DNA of 64,000 nucleotides from contig NC_067126.1 of NCBI RefSeq assembly GCF_021347895.1, positions 31,942,482 through 32,006,481 on the forward strand, in the 5' to 3' direction. Source of the DNA: Acanthochromis polyacanthus (taxonomy: Eukaryota > Chordata > Actinopteri > Pomacentridae). A program made the position numbers and the translations under genes. The notes under the pieces are model-generated. The model was given only the letters and a program-made list of their open reading frames with translations, was not told the origin of the DNA and ran no database searches. Shown here one piece after another: positions 29,101-40,269 of this stretch (position 1 is its first letter; each line of letters starts with the position of its first letter).

Positions 29101-29982
29101 TCAAGAAATGATTCAGTGCTGTACAATCCAAAATATTACTCAAACACACATTTTCAAACCACACAGCACAGAGATCTGTGATATATTACTTATGATGATG
29201 CACATATGTGCAGGCTATGTATACTGAACAACCTCCCCAGTGGTGTGAAAACATCCAAACGTTGTCCTATTGATGTCCCATTTTTTTCCCCGTTCGGCTC
29301 TTGTCAGAGGTCAACCTCAAACAGCATGCGGTGGAATCAGGCGTTACTGTTGGTGTCACATTGATGCATTACAAGGCCCAGGAGGTCACGTCTCTGTAAA
29401 CATACATTATCAAAACCCATAGAAGATGTGGGATGTTGACCTCACCAATAGTTTACGGTGTATCTTCAGGGGAAAAGGGTCACGTGATGGCAAAGAGCAA
29501 CTTGGTAGCCACAATGACTTTCTTGTTGCAAATGAAGAGGGTCAAGCAATCAAGACTGGTCAGGCTCTGTGTCAGCACCATTATCTTACACTGTCTGAAA
29601 TGATCAATGAGCTAAAATAAAATGATCACAAGCTAAAATTGGCCTGCTAATGAAAATGGACTGTTTAAATATGGGCCTTGGTGAGAAGCTGGACAGAGAA
29701 GAAAATGGGCACCGGTTTAAAATACAGCAAATACAAGAAGACACAATACAGGTAACAGAAATAAATGGGGGCTGTTAGTGCGGCTGCTCATGTTATTTTG
29801 AAGTTAATGTGGAATCGCTCTTAAAATGCAGCAGTCATCAACTTTACTTTAGTATATATAGAAACATGTATCCAGATGAAGATCTGCTCTCATAAGTTTA
29901 TTTAGTAATATTTTTACAGCAAAGGAATTCATACATTCAGTCAGCAAATGCGGTCATTTAAGACTGAAAACACTTCAATGAC

Positions 29983-29988
29983 TTTATT
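29983..29988 (-). terminator. lnpk: Candidate lnpk polyadenylation signal
   Basis: TTTATT on the plus strand reads AATAAA on the lnpk strand, about 700 bases past the stop codon, followed by a T/G-rich stretch. It would give a 3'UTR of ordinary length. A second AATAAA near 29898-29903 and one overlapping the stop codon (30688-30693) are alternatives. Confidence 0.35.
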
Positions 29989-30688
29989 GTCTATATGTAA
30001 AAATGTTTTTAGCAACAACCCTCTGAAGCAGAGGCTTAAAATATAAAAGGCACTTATGGCAGGTGCACAGTACTCACATAAATTTGCTTTTCTCTCTTTT
30101 AGCAATAAATACATACTGTCTGTGCATTCCTATTGCGGTACCATATTTGTGTAAACATGTTAGCACCTCTGTGCTGCAACGTACCCCAGTTAACACCGTC
30201 ATGAAAGGTTCAGCATTATAGAAAAATATTTATAAATAATTTCCCATAAATAAAACTTTCCCCACAATATAGTTTTTGTTTACCATTAACCTAGATAGAA
30301 TAATGTCAGAAATTCAGTCAAAAACAAATAAAATATAGAAAGAAAAGAAAACACTGAAACAGACTTTTCCTAAACAACATCAAAAACAACAAAATGAATT
30401 CAGTCTAATCTGTTATGAACATATAATCACACTGAATAAGGGGGTTTGGCAGCTGCTATCAAACGTTAGCGCTAAGCAATTTCATTTTCAGTTCATTACT
30501 ATTGCTCGAGCTATAAAAGCAAATAAAGGGCATTCTGTAATCTGAGAAGCACATTAACAGCTGGGTTGTTATTGTGCTATTCAAACTTACGGCATTTACT
30601 TAGAAGCTAACTGCTATTACGTTGTTTTTTTTTTAAAGAAAGAACAAAGTTCCAGCCTGACTTGTGTTGAAATCACCACTCTTTTGCT

Positions 30689-30861
30689 TTATTCCACTTC
30701 CATGGCAGACGAATCATGCTCTTCGTCAGATTTCTCAGAGGGCAGGTCTTGTGACTCTGGGGTGTTTTGCCTGTCTGACGCAGAACTCAGCTCTGTGGTT
30801 GTTGGTGTGTCTGGCTCTGGGGTATCTGTTCCAGCAGGGACATCAGCAAGCTTGGTTTTCT
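30689..30861 (-). CDS. lnpk: lnpk last coding exon (acidic C-terminal tail, residues 349-405)
   Basis: Acceptor TTATCAG directly before 30861. The frame is entered by one base left over from the previous exon (G + AG gives Glu). The residues are Thr/Pro/Glu/Asp-rich and end SAMEVE-stop. TAA at 30691-30689 overlaps an AATAAA hexamer. Confidence 0.93.
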
Positions 30862-33800
30862 CTGATAATTAGAGATAGTTTTTCAGTATAGGTTTGAATG
30901 CACTTCAAACAAGCATTAAAAAATACAGGAAAGAGAGGAAAATGCCTGTTGTATGCAACCACAAGAGAATTTTATTTTATATATAAATCTGCTTTAACAT
31001 TTTAGAGTCATATGGACTGTGTGGACAAAAGCTGCTTTAGTCATCATCACCTAAAACATTCTGCACGTCATCCATGTAGGCACCAGACGATGGCAACGGG
31101 GCCTCAGATGACATCTTCAGTTCACCGGTCACCTCGGGGAGTCTCGGTGCCTGAGGCCTGGTCTTTCTTGCAGGGTTCAAGAAATAACAATATGCACACC
31201 GGAATGCTGTAACACCACAAATAAAATATAGTTTATGTAACCCCATTAATGCATTCCGAAACAGACATAGATTAATATATATGAATATGAAGCGATGACA
31301 AAAAGTGCCTGAGATGCATAAACATTTCAGATTGATGTGTAGCACCACTTTGCATATTCAATCTTGTTCCGATTTTGCTTATAGGAGTTGGTCGTGGCAG
31401 AAGCATTTAAGAGCCATATGATATACTACGCTGCCAAATGCTGGAGGGCAAATGAAGGCACAGTGTTTGATGGAGACTGACAAAGGGTGCTGCGATTCTC
31501 AAAGTCTCACCGATGTATTCGAATTCTTCTTTTAATGCCATGCCGTTATGGGACAGACACTGCTGACATATGAGAGCATATCTACGAGAAAGGAAAGACA
31601 ATCCAGTGAAGACAGTGAACAGTACGTGAACTGGCATTACATGACGTACAGAATAAAAATGTTTTGATTAAAAACATGGAATTAGTTCACTGTTACTTTT
31701 AGAAGGCTATCTGCACTGTAAGACTAATCTCACAAGCAAAACATCTGGCAGATTTTTAATTTATAAAATGTATCATACTAAGTGATTTATTACTTTTTTG
31801 TAATATGCAAAAGAAACTACATCAAACACAGACTGTGCATGTTTTAGGCCATGGAGATTGTTGTGTACCTGTTCTGAGGGCCATCTCCAACAAGATACTC
31901 AATGACTCTGTCCATAGCCCCCCGTTCCTTTGGGAGGACGGGTCTGGCCAGTGGTGGTCCTGGGGGGTGCATCCCTGCACAACATCAATGCTTGTTAGAC
32001 ACAGTCTGCAGTCTAAAACGCAGACTTCAATGAACAGAAGGCAGCTTACAGTAACAACTCTGTGAAACTGCTTTTTTTTTTTTGCATAAACCATGATGAA
32101 TTTGACAAAAACCTGCCCCTTTTTCTTAATGACTTAACGTCAGCTCTCACTTGCAAAGCACGTCCCGGGTCCCTGCTGTGTGGGTGAGTAGTAATTAATA
32201 TAATCTAACATCAAGAGCAATCATAGGAAGATGACTGGTCATTTCTGTGAGACTTGGCAGAGTCTCAGTATCCTGCTGGTTATTAATTTACCAACATATG
32301 GAAACTCTGTGGTGACTCTTTGTATCAAATTGCTTTTCACTTTCAATTTTCAACAGAAGCAGGTGATAACATCAAGTCATGTAAACCATTTGTGAGGTGT
32401 TCCCAATGCCAAAGGCAATTTCAGTAAGCATTAAAAGACATTTAGTGAGATTCCACCACCGTTGCCCAGAGAACAAACGCAGGTCTGGCTAATTAATCAT
32501 AGTTAATGTAATTTTGCATCGTGCATATCTCACAGTTGGCATTCCACATGGCAATTACAGCATGCAGCTTCCTCTACTCTGCAAGCACATTTCCTTTACT
32601 GTTTCAACCTATTTACATTTTTTCTATTGAGTGGTCATAGTCCAGAAGTAATTAATACTGAATATTCAATACCTCTACACTCCACAGATGTCTTCCACAT
32701 ACACATTTTTATCTCGTTGCCTATCTGTTTTAAATCTTTATAAGCTGCTAAAGACTTGTATGAATATAATTTCTTACAGTATGTAAAAGTTGCAGCCAAT
32801 TTCCAGTGTCGGTTCACAACTTTACACCTCTTCAAGAAACGTTTGGACCTTTTAATAAGATGGTTTAATCATACATTCCTACAATTACCCACTACAACTA
32901 CGGCATAACATACCACAGCCCTGCTGACAACACACACCACAGAGCTTTGAGCAACAAGGGACACAGAGCCAGGGAAGAGTAAATCACACCTTAATCGACC
33001 ACATTATGATCCGGTCCCCCTGTGTGCAGGTAACTCACCGACTCCTGGAACAGGTGTTCCAGGGGTCACAGGCTTCCTCATCAAGCTCTGCTGAGCAGCC
33101 ATAGCTGACAGGCTCCTCTCTGGGGGTCCACCTGGAGCAGAGTGGGAAGATCGTCCAGGATAGGTGGGCCCAGAGGCAAGAGGAGGGCGGGCAGCAGCAG
33201 CGTTTGCAGGATTCACCATCACTGGGGGGGTCTTTGGGATGACATTACGCTGGCGAAGCTCTAACACAGAAAACATTGCAGGTTTGCTTAACAATAGAAA
33301 GAAATGCCAGAGCAGAAGTAGGGCAAATGGTGCAGTCTTCTGAAGAAGCTTCAAAACTCAAGGCTACCTTGTCCTGGTTTTGGAGTCATCTGAGGTCCGG
33401 CTGGAGTGGATTCAAGTTCCTACAAGCAGATAATGATTTAACACAAAAAGTGCATAAAACCAACACAGTTAGTTTGGCTTACATAAATTTAAAAAACAAA
33501 ATAACTCACGTGTTTTCTCTTGGAATCAGGATCAAATCTCTCCAATATCATTTTAGCATTTTTATACGTCTCAGTTTCCATGACTTCTTCAAGCTGGAAA
33601 AAAAAAGAATAAAAAGGTATTACAAGGACAAATGCTTCAATGTTTTTTTCAAAACATTACAGGGAGAAAGCATTCCTGTATTAGGAGCAATATTCCTGAG
33701 TAATTACTTGATGATCATTTCGTGTAATTACTGAGCATTTCTAAACAAATATGAATATGTTCAAATCATCTACAATAACATTACAAGTAAAAGTGACTGA

Positions 33801-36800
33801 GAAAGGGCAGCACAAAGTTTCTTCACTGAATTGTACATCTTCATTTAAAACAAACAGAAGATTTCTAAATGTTTACATATAATATGAAGAATAATTACAT
33901 TCACTACTTCGATAATGGAGAGTGTGAAAATCCATCAGCCCTAATTATTGAAAGTTATTAGACTTGACAGAGGATGACAAGCAATTTCTCAGATTTATTT
34001 CTTTCCTGTACTAAATGCTATTAATTAAAATGACATTAGCAGAGTGGTTTACTGGATTAAGTCATTGCACCAATCAAATGCTGTATGCACAAATCCTAGA
34101 TTAGCAAGTATCTCGCTGCAAACTGCTGAGGAGATACAGAAAAGCACGACTACACAGCTTTCTACACAACTATAGAGTGAAATATGACTTTTTACTGCAA
34201 TGGAGGACGACCAAGAATGAACATGACTGTGTTCTACAGACAAAGAGTTATATAACATGGTTTTTTCCCACTTTTTTAACATTTGTGCAGGGAAAAGATG
34301 CACAACAATTTATTTTTTAAACTTCCACAGAACTTTTGTAATGTCCTTATAACTACTTGAAACAATAAAACATAGAGCTCCACAAAGCCCTGATCTAAAT
34401 GTCACTCAGTCAGTCTGGAATAGCATGAAATGAAAGAAGCAACTGAGACAGCCTAAATCATTTTCAGACTGTGGCAAAGTTCTCCAAGATGCTTAGAATA
34501 CCTGTTAAATACTTAAAGAAACTGTTCACCAGAGTTTTTAGCAGAATTTGTGTTGCACCGAATCTTATTTTTTTCTGCTATGCTGTTCCATTGTGCTCTC
34601 TATAAAACCCTGAAATGTATGAAACTGGATAAATATGAGAATTGTCACTTACTATTTTCCTTTTCTGTGCTTTAAGATCCTCTAATTTGTCATCTGAAAA
34701 AAACGTATTTACATTTCAAATTCGAACATACAGAAAAAAAAACATTAACAGGCTGTTATGTATCAACAGGGGAAAGAATCTTACTATTTTTTTCTGTTCT
34801 TCGTGAAAAAAGAACTATGAGCAGTTTTCGAAGCAACCACACTCTGAAAAAATAAAACAGAAAAACATGTTTTTCGGTTACATCACAGTTTTAGTGTAGT
34901 AAAAATACAATGAACTATCCTGCATACTTACAAAAGCGGAAATATTAGGAAGGGAAGAGACAATATGAGGCGTCCCATTAACTGTTCGGGCAGGTACCAG
35001 AAATACACAACTATGGAAGTGATCCACAGAAGAGACGAGTACAGAAGCAGTCGTCCAACCCATATCTTTAACTGCCTTTGATACTTCTCACTATAGTCTT
35101 CAAGAATCTGAATATCCTGTGAAGGAAAAATGAACTACGTGAGAACACACATTTGATCTTATTATGACAGTGACTGGAAACACAAACAAACCCATTCAAA
35201 CTGCAATCAACACAAGTTTCTGAAGGTTAACCACAAGTGTTTGCATATATTTAAACTTTAGTCTCATATAGTAAATGCATGTGAACTGCAGTTCTGCATT
35301 TATGAAATTATCAGTACTTTATTCATATTGTGATATGACATCATCAAAACATTCTGGACTTTTTGAAAAGAAATTAATCATTAATAAAAATGAATTTAAT
35401 AAAAGGACATTTTCAACAATCTAACTACTCATGGGTGTTCCACAGGTCAACAAGTGAGACAAAGAAATCATTAACTAAGGTCCATCTTCCACTGATAAGA
35501 AACATGCTATCTTTATTAACATCTTTTAAGCGACATGTTGCTGCTCTCAGGTCTACATCAACAAAATGAAAGGCAAGTTTCACAGCGCTTTTCAAGCTGG
35601 ACTGGGCCATCATTAATAATTATTCTATCAATAATATTTAAGGGAATTAATAATAGAATGAACTTAAAACATAGCAAAAGTCCCAGAAAAAAAATAACCA
35701 TTTGACATGGCTCTAGGATATTGTACAATAGCGAACACTCAGAACGTTGAACTTGGCATGTCATCCTGTGAATTCTGTGGTCTTGCCTCTGCCGTAGTGT
35801 CATGTCTCTCAGTACTGTGCATGGTGTCACCTTTCTGCACAGATGTAAATGGATGCAAATTCTACCAGGGTTAAGAGTCCAACCTTTGACAAACAACCCA
35901 TGTGTCTTTAGCAACACTGACACCACACCACACAACACAGAGAAGTACAATCCAACCTGCCCATTAACCAGGAGCATGCCAAGTGAATGTTTTGGTCTAA
36001 TCATGATTAGATACCCTTCCTGCTAAAAGACAAACCTACCCCTGTCGTTCATTATTATTTCCACAGTTAACAAACAGGTAATTCATCTTAAGATTTAAAT
36101 GGAAATGCTACACCACTGCTTTGGAGAGCTGACAAGCCCATCCAAAAATAGCTACTGCACAAAATGGGACCCACTCTTGGTTACTATGGTTCAACTGTAA
36201 CATGTGTGTGTGTCACTCTGAGCCCTGGATGAACGGACCTCACCGTAGGAACATCGTGCATGTTTGTCTTTGCATGTGTGCAATAATGCTGCATATGAGT
36301 TTATAACAGTTGACAGGATTTTTGCAGACAAAACAAACATACAAATCACTCATCTCAGTACAACTTAAATGCCCCCTGACATCTTCCTGACATGAAGAAG
36401 CCATGTGGTCTCTGCTCCAAGGACGGCTGCTGGAAATAGCCTAACACTAGCTTAGCTGCAGAAGATCAGTAAAGCCCCATCACTCAGCAAATGAGGAGCC
36501 AATTTAACATCCACTGACACATTTGCTTATGGTCAAAAGATGCATGCTTATACAGCATTTTGTCCACATCAGATATGAGGATTAACATGTCACATACATG
36601 ACATCCACTAACCATGCAGTTGTTTTTAAAGCAAACATGCATAAATTCATGACAATATATCTGACCTCCAAAAGAAGTGGTTTAGGTAAAATAACAAAAG
36701 TTTGACTTGTTCACAGCAAGCACAACTTTCTCTCTTTACTTTTTCCAGCAAAATGGAAACAAAAGTTGTAATGAATTTACCTTTATGCAGTGCATAGGCA

Positions 36801-37768
36801 AATCTCCAATTTACCAGTAACCTTCCCTTGATCTGTCCCACTTAGTGTGGTGCCAAAGTGAAAATAACTGTGAGAATAAATCTGAGCTGAGTGAGTAGTC
36901 TGATCAGAAGAAGAGGGTGATTCTGGACTGTGTGGGCTTTATGAAGATCCCTGGGCATCATTACATGCCTACGGTCAGTTTCACTGATAAAGTCTCATTT
37001 GTGTCCGCAAGTATGAATGCACCTAAATTAAACCTTATTCTAAAATATCTCTATCTGATTGAGTTAGAATGCATTACTAATCTATTTTTTAAGTCTATAT
37101 ACACCCCTTCTTTTAGCCAAGTTTGCGACACGGTTTCTTGTTCAAGTTGGTATCCCTGATATAATAAAATTGTCACACTTTATGGTTTCTCGTATTGTGC
37201 TTGAGTCCCACAGTGCAGATTAAACAGTAAATGCTCCAAAGCATTTAAAGCATGGATTTGCTGGGCTTTGGTCATTCTATAGTATGTTATTTCACACTAC
37301 ATGCACACAGAAACACTTCTGTGAATTTCTGGCAATGTAAGCATCTGACAAGTCTAGACTGAATGTTTCCTTTTTTGTTTGAGTAAAGCATACCTTGTCA
37401 ATTCCTTCCAAAATCTCCACAGTGGATGGTTTAGCCTGTAAGACAAAGATTTTGAGTCACAGAGACTAAAACATGACACTTTGCAAACAACAGTTCTCTT
37501 CTCTGCAAGCAACTTCCTGAAAGGATCGAGAAACTTCCTTTTTTCTTCTTCCTACTTTTACACATTTGTCTGTGGTGTGTGTTTATTTGTATGATAATAT
37601 GTGTTACCAGCAGGAGCATAAACATTTGAAATATCTGAAACATATGGTGACTGTCTGTCTGTAAAGTTTGGTGTATTAGAAAAAGATACTTGCGAAACGG
37701 AATGACAGAAAGACAAAATAAGCAAAGTTTTGAATACTAACCCTCCATCGTGAGAACACAGCCCCCAT
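30689..37768 (-). CDS. lnpk: Lunapark (ER three-way junction protein), 12 coding exons
   Basis: Coding exons in transcript order: 37768-37742, 37435-37394, 35116-34932, 34843-34785, 34693-34653, 33593-33510, 33419-33368, 33260-33039, 31974-31869, 31581-31511, 31206-31051 and 30861-30689. They join with correct phases and GT/AG borders into 1218 bases, 405 residues (human LNPK 428). The order is that of the family: Gly2 in MGAVFSRWR (N-myristoylation in mammals), a short coiled coil (about 17-40), two membrane segments (about 44-66 and 72-97), a second coiled coil (about 100-135), a proline-rich linker, then the lunapark zinc ribbon with C278, C281, C300, C303 and the name-giving L306-N307-P308. 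The acidic tail ends SAMEVE. Lunapark stabilises three-way junctions of tubular ER. The start has a good Kozak context (AAC before ATG, G after). Spacing to evx2 and shared orientation match the HoxD flank; the teleost copy would be called lnpa. Confidence 0.97.
31051..31206 (-). CDS. lnpk: lnpk exon: second zinc-ribbon cysteine pair and LNP motif (residues 297-349)
   Basis: Acceptor GTTACAG and donor TTAG|GTGATG. It encodes FRCAYC followed by the family signature LNPARKTRPQAPRLPE. The donor is unusual (GTGATG); reading through it gives a stop after three Asp codons, so intron retention would make a truncated protein without the acidic tail. Confidence 0.95.
31511..31581 (-). CDS. lnpk: lnpk exon: first zinc-ribbon cysteine pair (residues 273-297)
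   Basis: Encodes YALICQQC...HNGMALKEEFEYI, near-identical to mammalian lunapark. Acceptor TCGTAG, donor G|GTGAGA. Confidence 0.96.
31869..31974 (-). CDS. lnpk: lnpk exon (residues 238-273)
   Basis: Encodes the conserved PPGPPLARP and ERGAMDRVIEYLVGDGPQNR segment that leads into the zinc ribbon. Acceptor GTGCAG, donor AG|GTACAC. Confidence 0.95.
33039..33260 (-). CDS. lnpk: lnpk exon: proline-rich linker (residues 164-238)
   Basis: Encodes LRQRNVIPKTP, an Ala/Pro/Ser-rich linker and APGGPPERSL, matching the low-complexity linker of lunapark. Acceptor GTGTTAG, donor G|GTGAGT. Confidence 0.94.
33368..33419 (-). CDS. lnpk: lnpk exon (residues 147-164)
   Basis: Short exon, ELESTPAGPQMTPKPGQ, between acceptor TTGTAG and donor AAG|GTAGCC. 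Phase connects both neighbours. Confidence 0.88.
33510..33593 (-). CDS. lnpk: lnpk exon: coiled-coil end (residues 119-146)
   Basis: Encodes LEEVMETETYKNAKMILERF and a DPDSK block, close to the mammalian sequence. Strong pyrimidine tract and CAG acceptor; donor GTGAGT. Confidence 0.96.
34370..34560 (+). mobile_element. Decayed Tc1-like transposase fragment in an lnpk intron
   Basis: On the plus strand, antisense to lnpk, a frame beginning at 34386 reads SPDLN, then a W-N-x-M-K core, then KKQLRQPKS and KVLQDA. This is the C-terminal DD34E region of Tc1/mariner transposases. Several stop codons break it. I cannot see terminal inverted repeats, so only the transposase tail is called. Inert relic. 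Confidence 0.6.
34653..34693 (-). CDS. lnpk: lnpk exon (residues 105-118)
   Basis: 41-base exon, DKLEDLKAQKRKI, part of the second coiled coil. Acceptor TTTTTCAG, donor GTAAGT. Confidence 0.93.
34785..34843 (-). CDS. lnpk: lnpk exon: end of second membrane segment (residues 85-105)
   Basis: Encodes VWLLRKLLIVLFSRRTEKN. Hydrophobic core then a basic cluster, as in the family. Acceptor TTTTTTCAG, donor A|GTAAGA. Confidence 0.94.
34932..35116 (-). CDS. lnpk: lnpk exon: first coiled coil and membrane hairpin (residues 24-85)
   Basis: Encodes the LKIWVGRLLLYSS segment, first membrane helix, the short YFWYLPEQL loop and most of the second helix. This loop is highly conserved in lunapark. Acceptor TTCACAG, donor TT|GTAAGT. 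Confidence 0.96.
37394..37435 (-). CDS. lnpk: lnpk exon (residues 10-23)
   Basis: 42-base exon, AKPSTVEILEGIDK, matching the conserved N-terminal coiled coil. Acceptor TTACAG, donor AAG|GTATGC. Confidence 0.95.
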
Positions 37769-37772
37769 GTTG
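37742..37772 (-). CDS. lnpk: lnpk first coding exon (residues 1-9)
   Basis: A 31-base exon with four bases of 5'UTR, then ATG at 37768 and MGAVFSRWR, ending at a GTTAGT donor. Gly2 is the myristoylation site known for mammalian lunapark. Acceptor is CCTCTTCAG. Confidence 0.93.
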
Positions 37773-38712
37773 CTGAAGAGGAACAGCAGGATATTGTCTT
37801 ACTGGGACCGTACTCTGGTTTTCTCTCACAGATTATCTCTCCACCTGTTGACAGCAGTGATGGGCTGTGAATACATACTCGACTGCCAATATATTAGGTA
37901 CATGGAGATGCAGCTGGTGCAGTAAAATACAGCCTTCTTAAAATAAACTATCTTCATGAATGTTATAATGCTCAGCTTTTGATAAAGAGATAGCGACAAC
38001 ATCACAGTCACTTTGGAGCATGCTGTTTATGGTGCAGTTGAGTTTTATTGCACTGATATGCTTTAATCAAGCCTTAATTATATAGTTAACGTGAAACGGG
38101 GTCAATAAAGTAGCTGGAATATATTTTAATATGATGTAGAGCAATGACACAACATTCTAAATAACTGTCTTCCGTGTACATTAGGTAAGACTCCCACGCA
38201 AACACTTGAACAGCACTTTGTTTGACTGCTACACGTCATTTACATCAGTCTTCATATGCCATCTGTGATATACATTCAAACAGTGTTTTCAAAAGCTTCA
38301 CAGTGACCAGGCTGAAGTAGGTCGCCCTTGCTAACTCACATTAGCAAACCTAAACAACTTCACTGTGTTTTCGGCGCCATTAGCAAAAATCACTGATGAA
38401 CTAACGGTACCTGGAGCTGCACCGTGAATGTCTGTCATGTCGCTGTGTTCAGCTACACTTTCCTAAATAACTTCATAACCTCTAATACATCCACGTCATT
38501 AGCACTATGGTAATACTAGCTAACTTTATGTAGCCGCTAGCTAGCGAGGCTAAGACTGCTGCAGCCCGCGGTTCATCCTGATAACAGAGAGCAGCTAACG
38601 TGGCTAAAGTTTACTCGGACTTTGTAGAAAACAAGCGAAGCCGAATTATGCGGATGGAAAAGTGAATGAGTAACAGCTCCGTGGCTGTAAATAGAAGGGT
38701 GCTTATATTTAC

Positions 38713-38880
38713 CTTGGCAGCGGAGTTGTCCGGCTTGAACAGCCTGTGGCAGGGAGGCAGTCCTGCTGTCTTTAGGCGGAGGGTGTGTGTGCCAGCCTGG
38801 GGGAGTGTCCACAGACCAGCGTGGAACCTGAGCGCTCCTGGGCCTCCACGGGGGTCTGGTCTGTCTGTCTGGGCCCACTC
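38713..38880 (-). other. lnpk: lnpk 5' non-coding exon 1 and probable promoter side
   Basis: A relatively GC-rich segment that ends on the minus strand at a good donor, CCAAG|GTAAAT (exon edge 38713). The next usable acceptor downstream is that of the first coding exon at 37772, so this is probably the 5'UTR exon. The frame that stays open across it lacks an ATG start. The upstream edge is approximate because the transcription start is not visible. Confidence 0.55.
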
Positions 38881-40026
38881 ATATACAGTCAGTGATTAAA
38901 CTAGTTCTAAGGGTCCAATTGCACACATGGAACAGAACTGAATGTCTTCTGAAAGCAAGATGGGCTAACAAATTTAACACGCAAGCTGTGTAAGTGGCAT
39001 GCAGTAATGGAAGTCTGTGTATTTTTAATATCAGTTGGCTCTACCAGTAGTATTGACTGGCCAGCTATTGCAAAGATGTTGGTTCAATCCAAAATGCTTT
39101 CTCCATCCGCATGTTACAGGATCATTGTGCAAGATATTAACCCAAAATGGTTGTATTTGTATGCCAGAAACTTATGTCACTTTGGACAAACGTGTCTGCA
39201 AAATGAATGAAATGTAATAGTAGTAGTTGCCTTCAAGAAAAAGAAAAAATAAACATATATCATGCAATGCGCTATGCTGCAAATACAAAGTAAGCATTAG
39301 GTTCATTAGGTTTACATAGAAAGTACCACCTCTAATCAAACTTATCAAACACTTAAAATGTACTGTGCTGATGTTTTAATTTTCAAATGGAACACATCAA
39401 ATTAGAAATAAAACTCTTCAAGATTTGTGAGTGTGTGAACACAACACTGGCCTGAGGCTGCCCATAAAAGCTAGAGCAGATCACAAACCGCTCATTATTT
39501 GCTGAAAACATAAATGTAAAAATGGACTAAACGATGGAAACAGGAACATGTTCCCATAACTGCAGTGAGATTGAAATAATTTAATTTAACTGCCCAAGTT
39601 TAGTACAATACATTTACTGTTTGATTTTTGGACAAAAAATGCTTGGACATGAATTCACTGCAGGTGATAAAACAATTCAAAGGGCAATGATCATTTACAG
39701 GTACGAATATTTAGGATTTTCATTCATTCACTTTTGGCTATTTGTACAGCTCCTGTTGAAGATCATCAAAATGTAAAATTTAATTCTGGTAGTGGACCAC
39801 AAAAATGTTTTCAGGACCTACAGATGCTGCAGCATTTTTTCAAATGCCCAACTTTTTACCAACTACACCAATTTAGTGACTTTAGTCATAATGAAAGGAC
39901 TGCATTCCCAACATTATTTTGGATTTTAGACTGTACCCATTTCATTTAACTCTCTTAAATTGCTGAAAATCATACCATATATTGACAACATCTTGTTTTA
40001 GGTAATCAGATCACCTTGAGATGGAA

Positions 40027-40269
40027 TTATACTTCAATGGCAGGGTCTTGGGTAGAATCTATACACTCCAGCTCAGCCAAGATATGACGTCTCCTCAGAA
40101 ACTTCTCATTAGAGGTACAACTGAAACTGTATTGAACATGTTTCTGATTCAAGCAGAAATCAGAGTTTTCACTGCATTCTACACTTTAGACTAGAGTTAC
40201 CTGACAACCAGCTTTGGCCATTTATTTTTGAGGTTTTAGGGTTTCTGGGCCGAGTGTAGCATGCTCTGC
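40027..40269 (-). pseudogene. Exon-like minus-strand ORF of unknown family, frame broken
   Basis: Behind a good acceptor (CATTTATTGCAG, before 40269) an open frame reads RACYTRPRNPKTSKINGQSW, then stops. One base out of register a second frame runs about 50 codons to TAA at 40029-40027, including NEKFLRRRHILAELE and ending DPAIEV. Charge pattern and length look like the last exon of a real protein, but joining the two needs a single-base shift. A donor-like CAG|GTAACT at 40201 does not restore the phase. It could be a decayed gene end, a recent frameshift, a sequence error or chance. I do not recognise the family and find no upstream exons. Confidence 0.3.

Larger units (their letters stand above)
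1..29880. other. Gene desert downstream of lnpk (probable 5' HoxD regulatory landscape)
   Basis: I see no convincing coding exon, RNA gene or recognisable transposon in this stretch. Open frames are short, without family resemblance, and often open on both strands at once, as expected of non-coding DNA. Position is the main clue: it lies beyond the 3' end of lnpk, where other vertebrates carry the large gene-poor landscape with limb, genital and cloacal enhancers of the 5' Hoxd genes (C-DOM/5DOM, including the elements named Prox and GCR in mammals). The sequence is AT-rich with many TAAT/ATTA homeodomain cores. Which parts are conserved cannot be decided without alignment to other fish; candidate blocks are listed separately. 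The regulatory role is inferred from synteny, not shown by the sequence. Confidence 0.6.

Noticed and set aside
28716..29126. 136-codon minus-strand ORF with hydrophobic stretches
   Set aside because: AT-rich composition alone produces Phe/Leu/Ile-rich frames. No family features and no splice context.
29426..29620. 64-codon plus-strand ORF with protein-like composition
   Set aside because: No recognisable family, no adjoining exon signals and short; left as non-coding.
33276..33734. 152-codon plus-strand ORF
   Set aside because: Antisense to real lnpk exons at 33368-33419 and 33510-33593; a shadow frame.
35558..36004. 148-codon minus-strand ORF
   Set aside because: Lies wholly inside the large lnpk intron, shows no known domain, begins without a clear context and overlaps an open plus-strand frame. 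Probably chance.
38573..38878. 101-codon minus-strand frame over the lnpk 5' exon
   Set aside because: Begins with GTG, not ATG, and crosses the exon's splice donor. The true start, MGAVFSRWR, is in the next exon.
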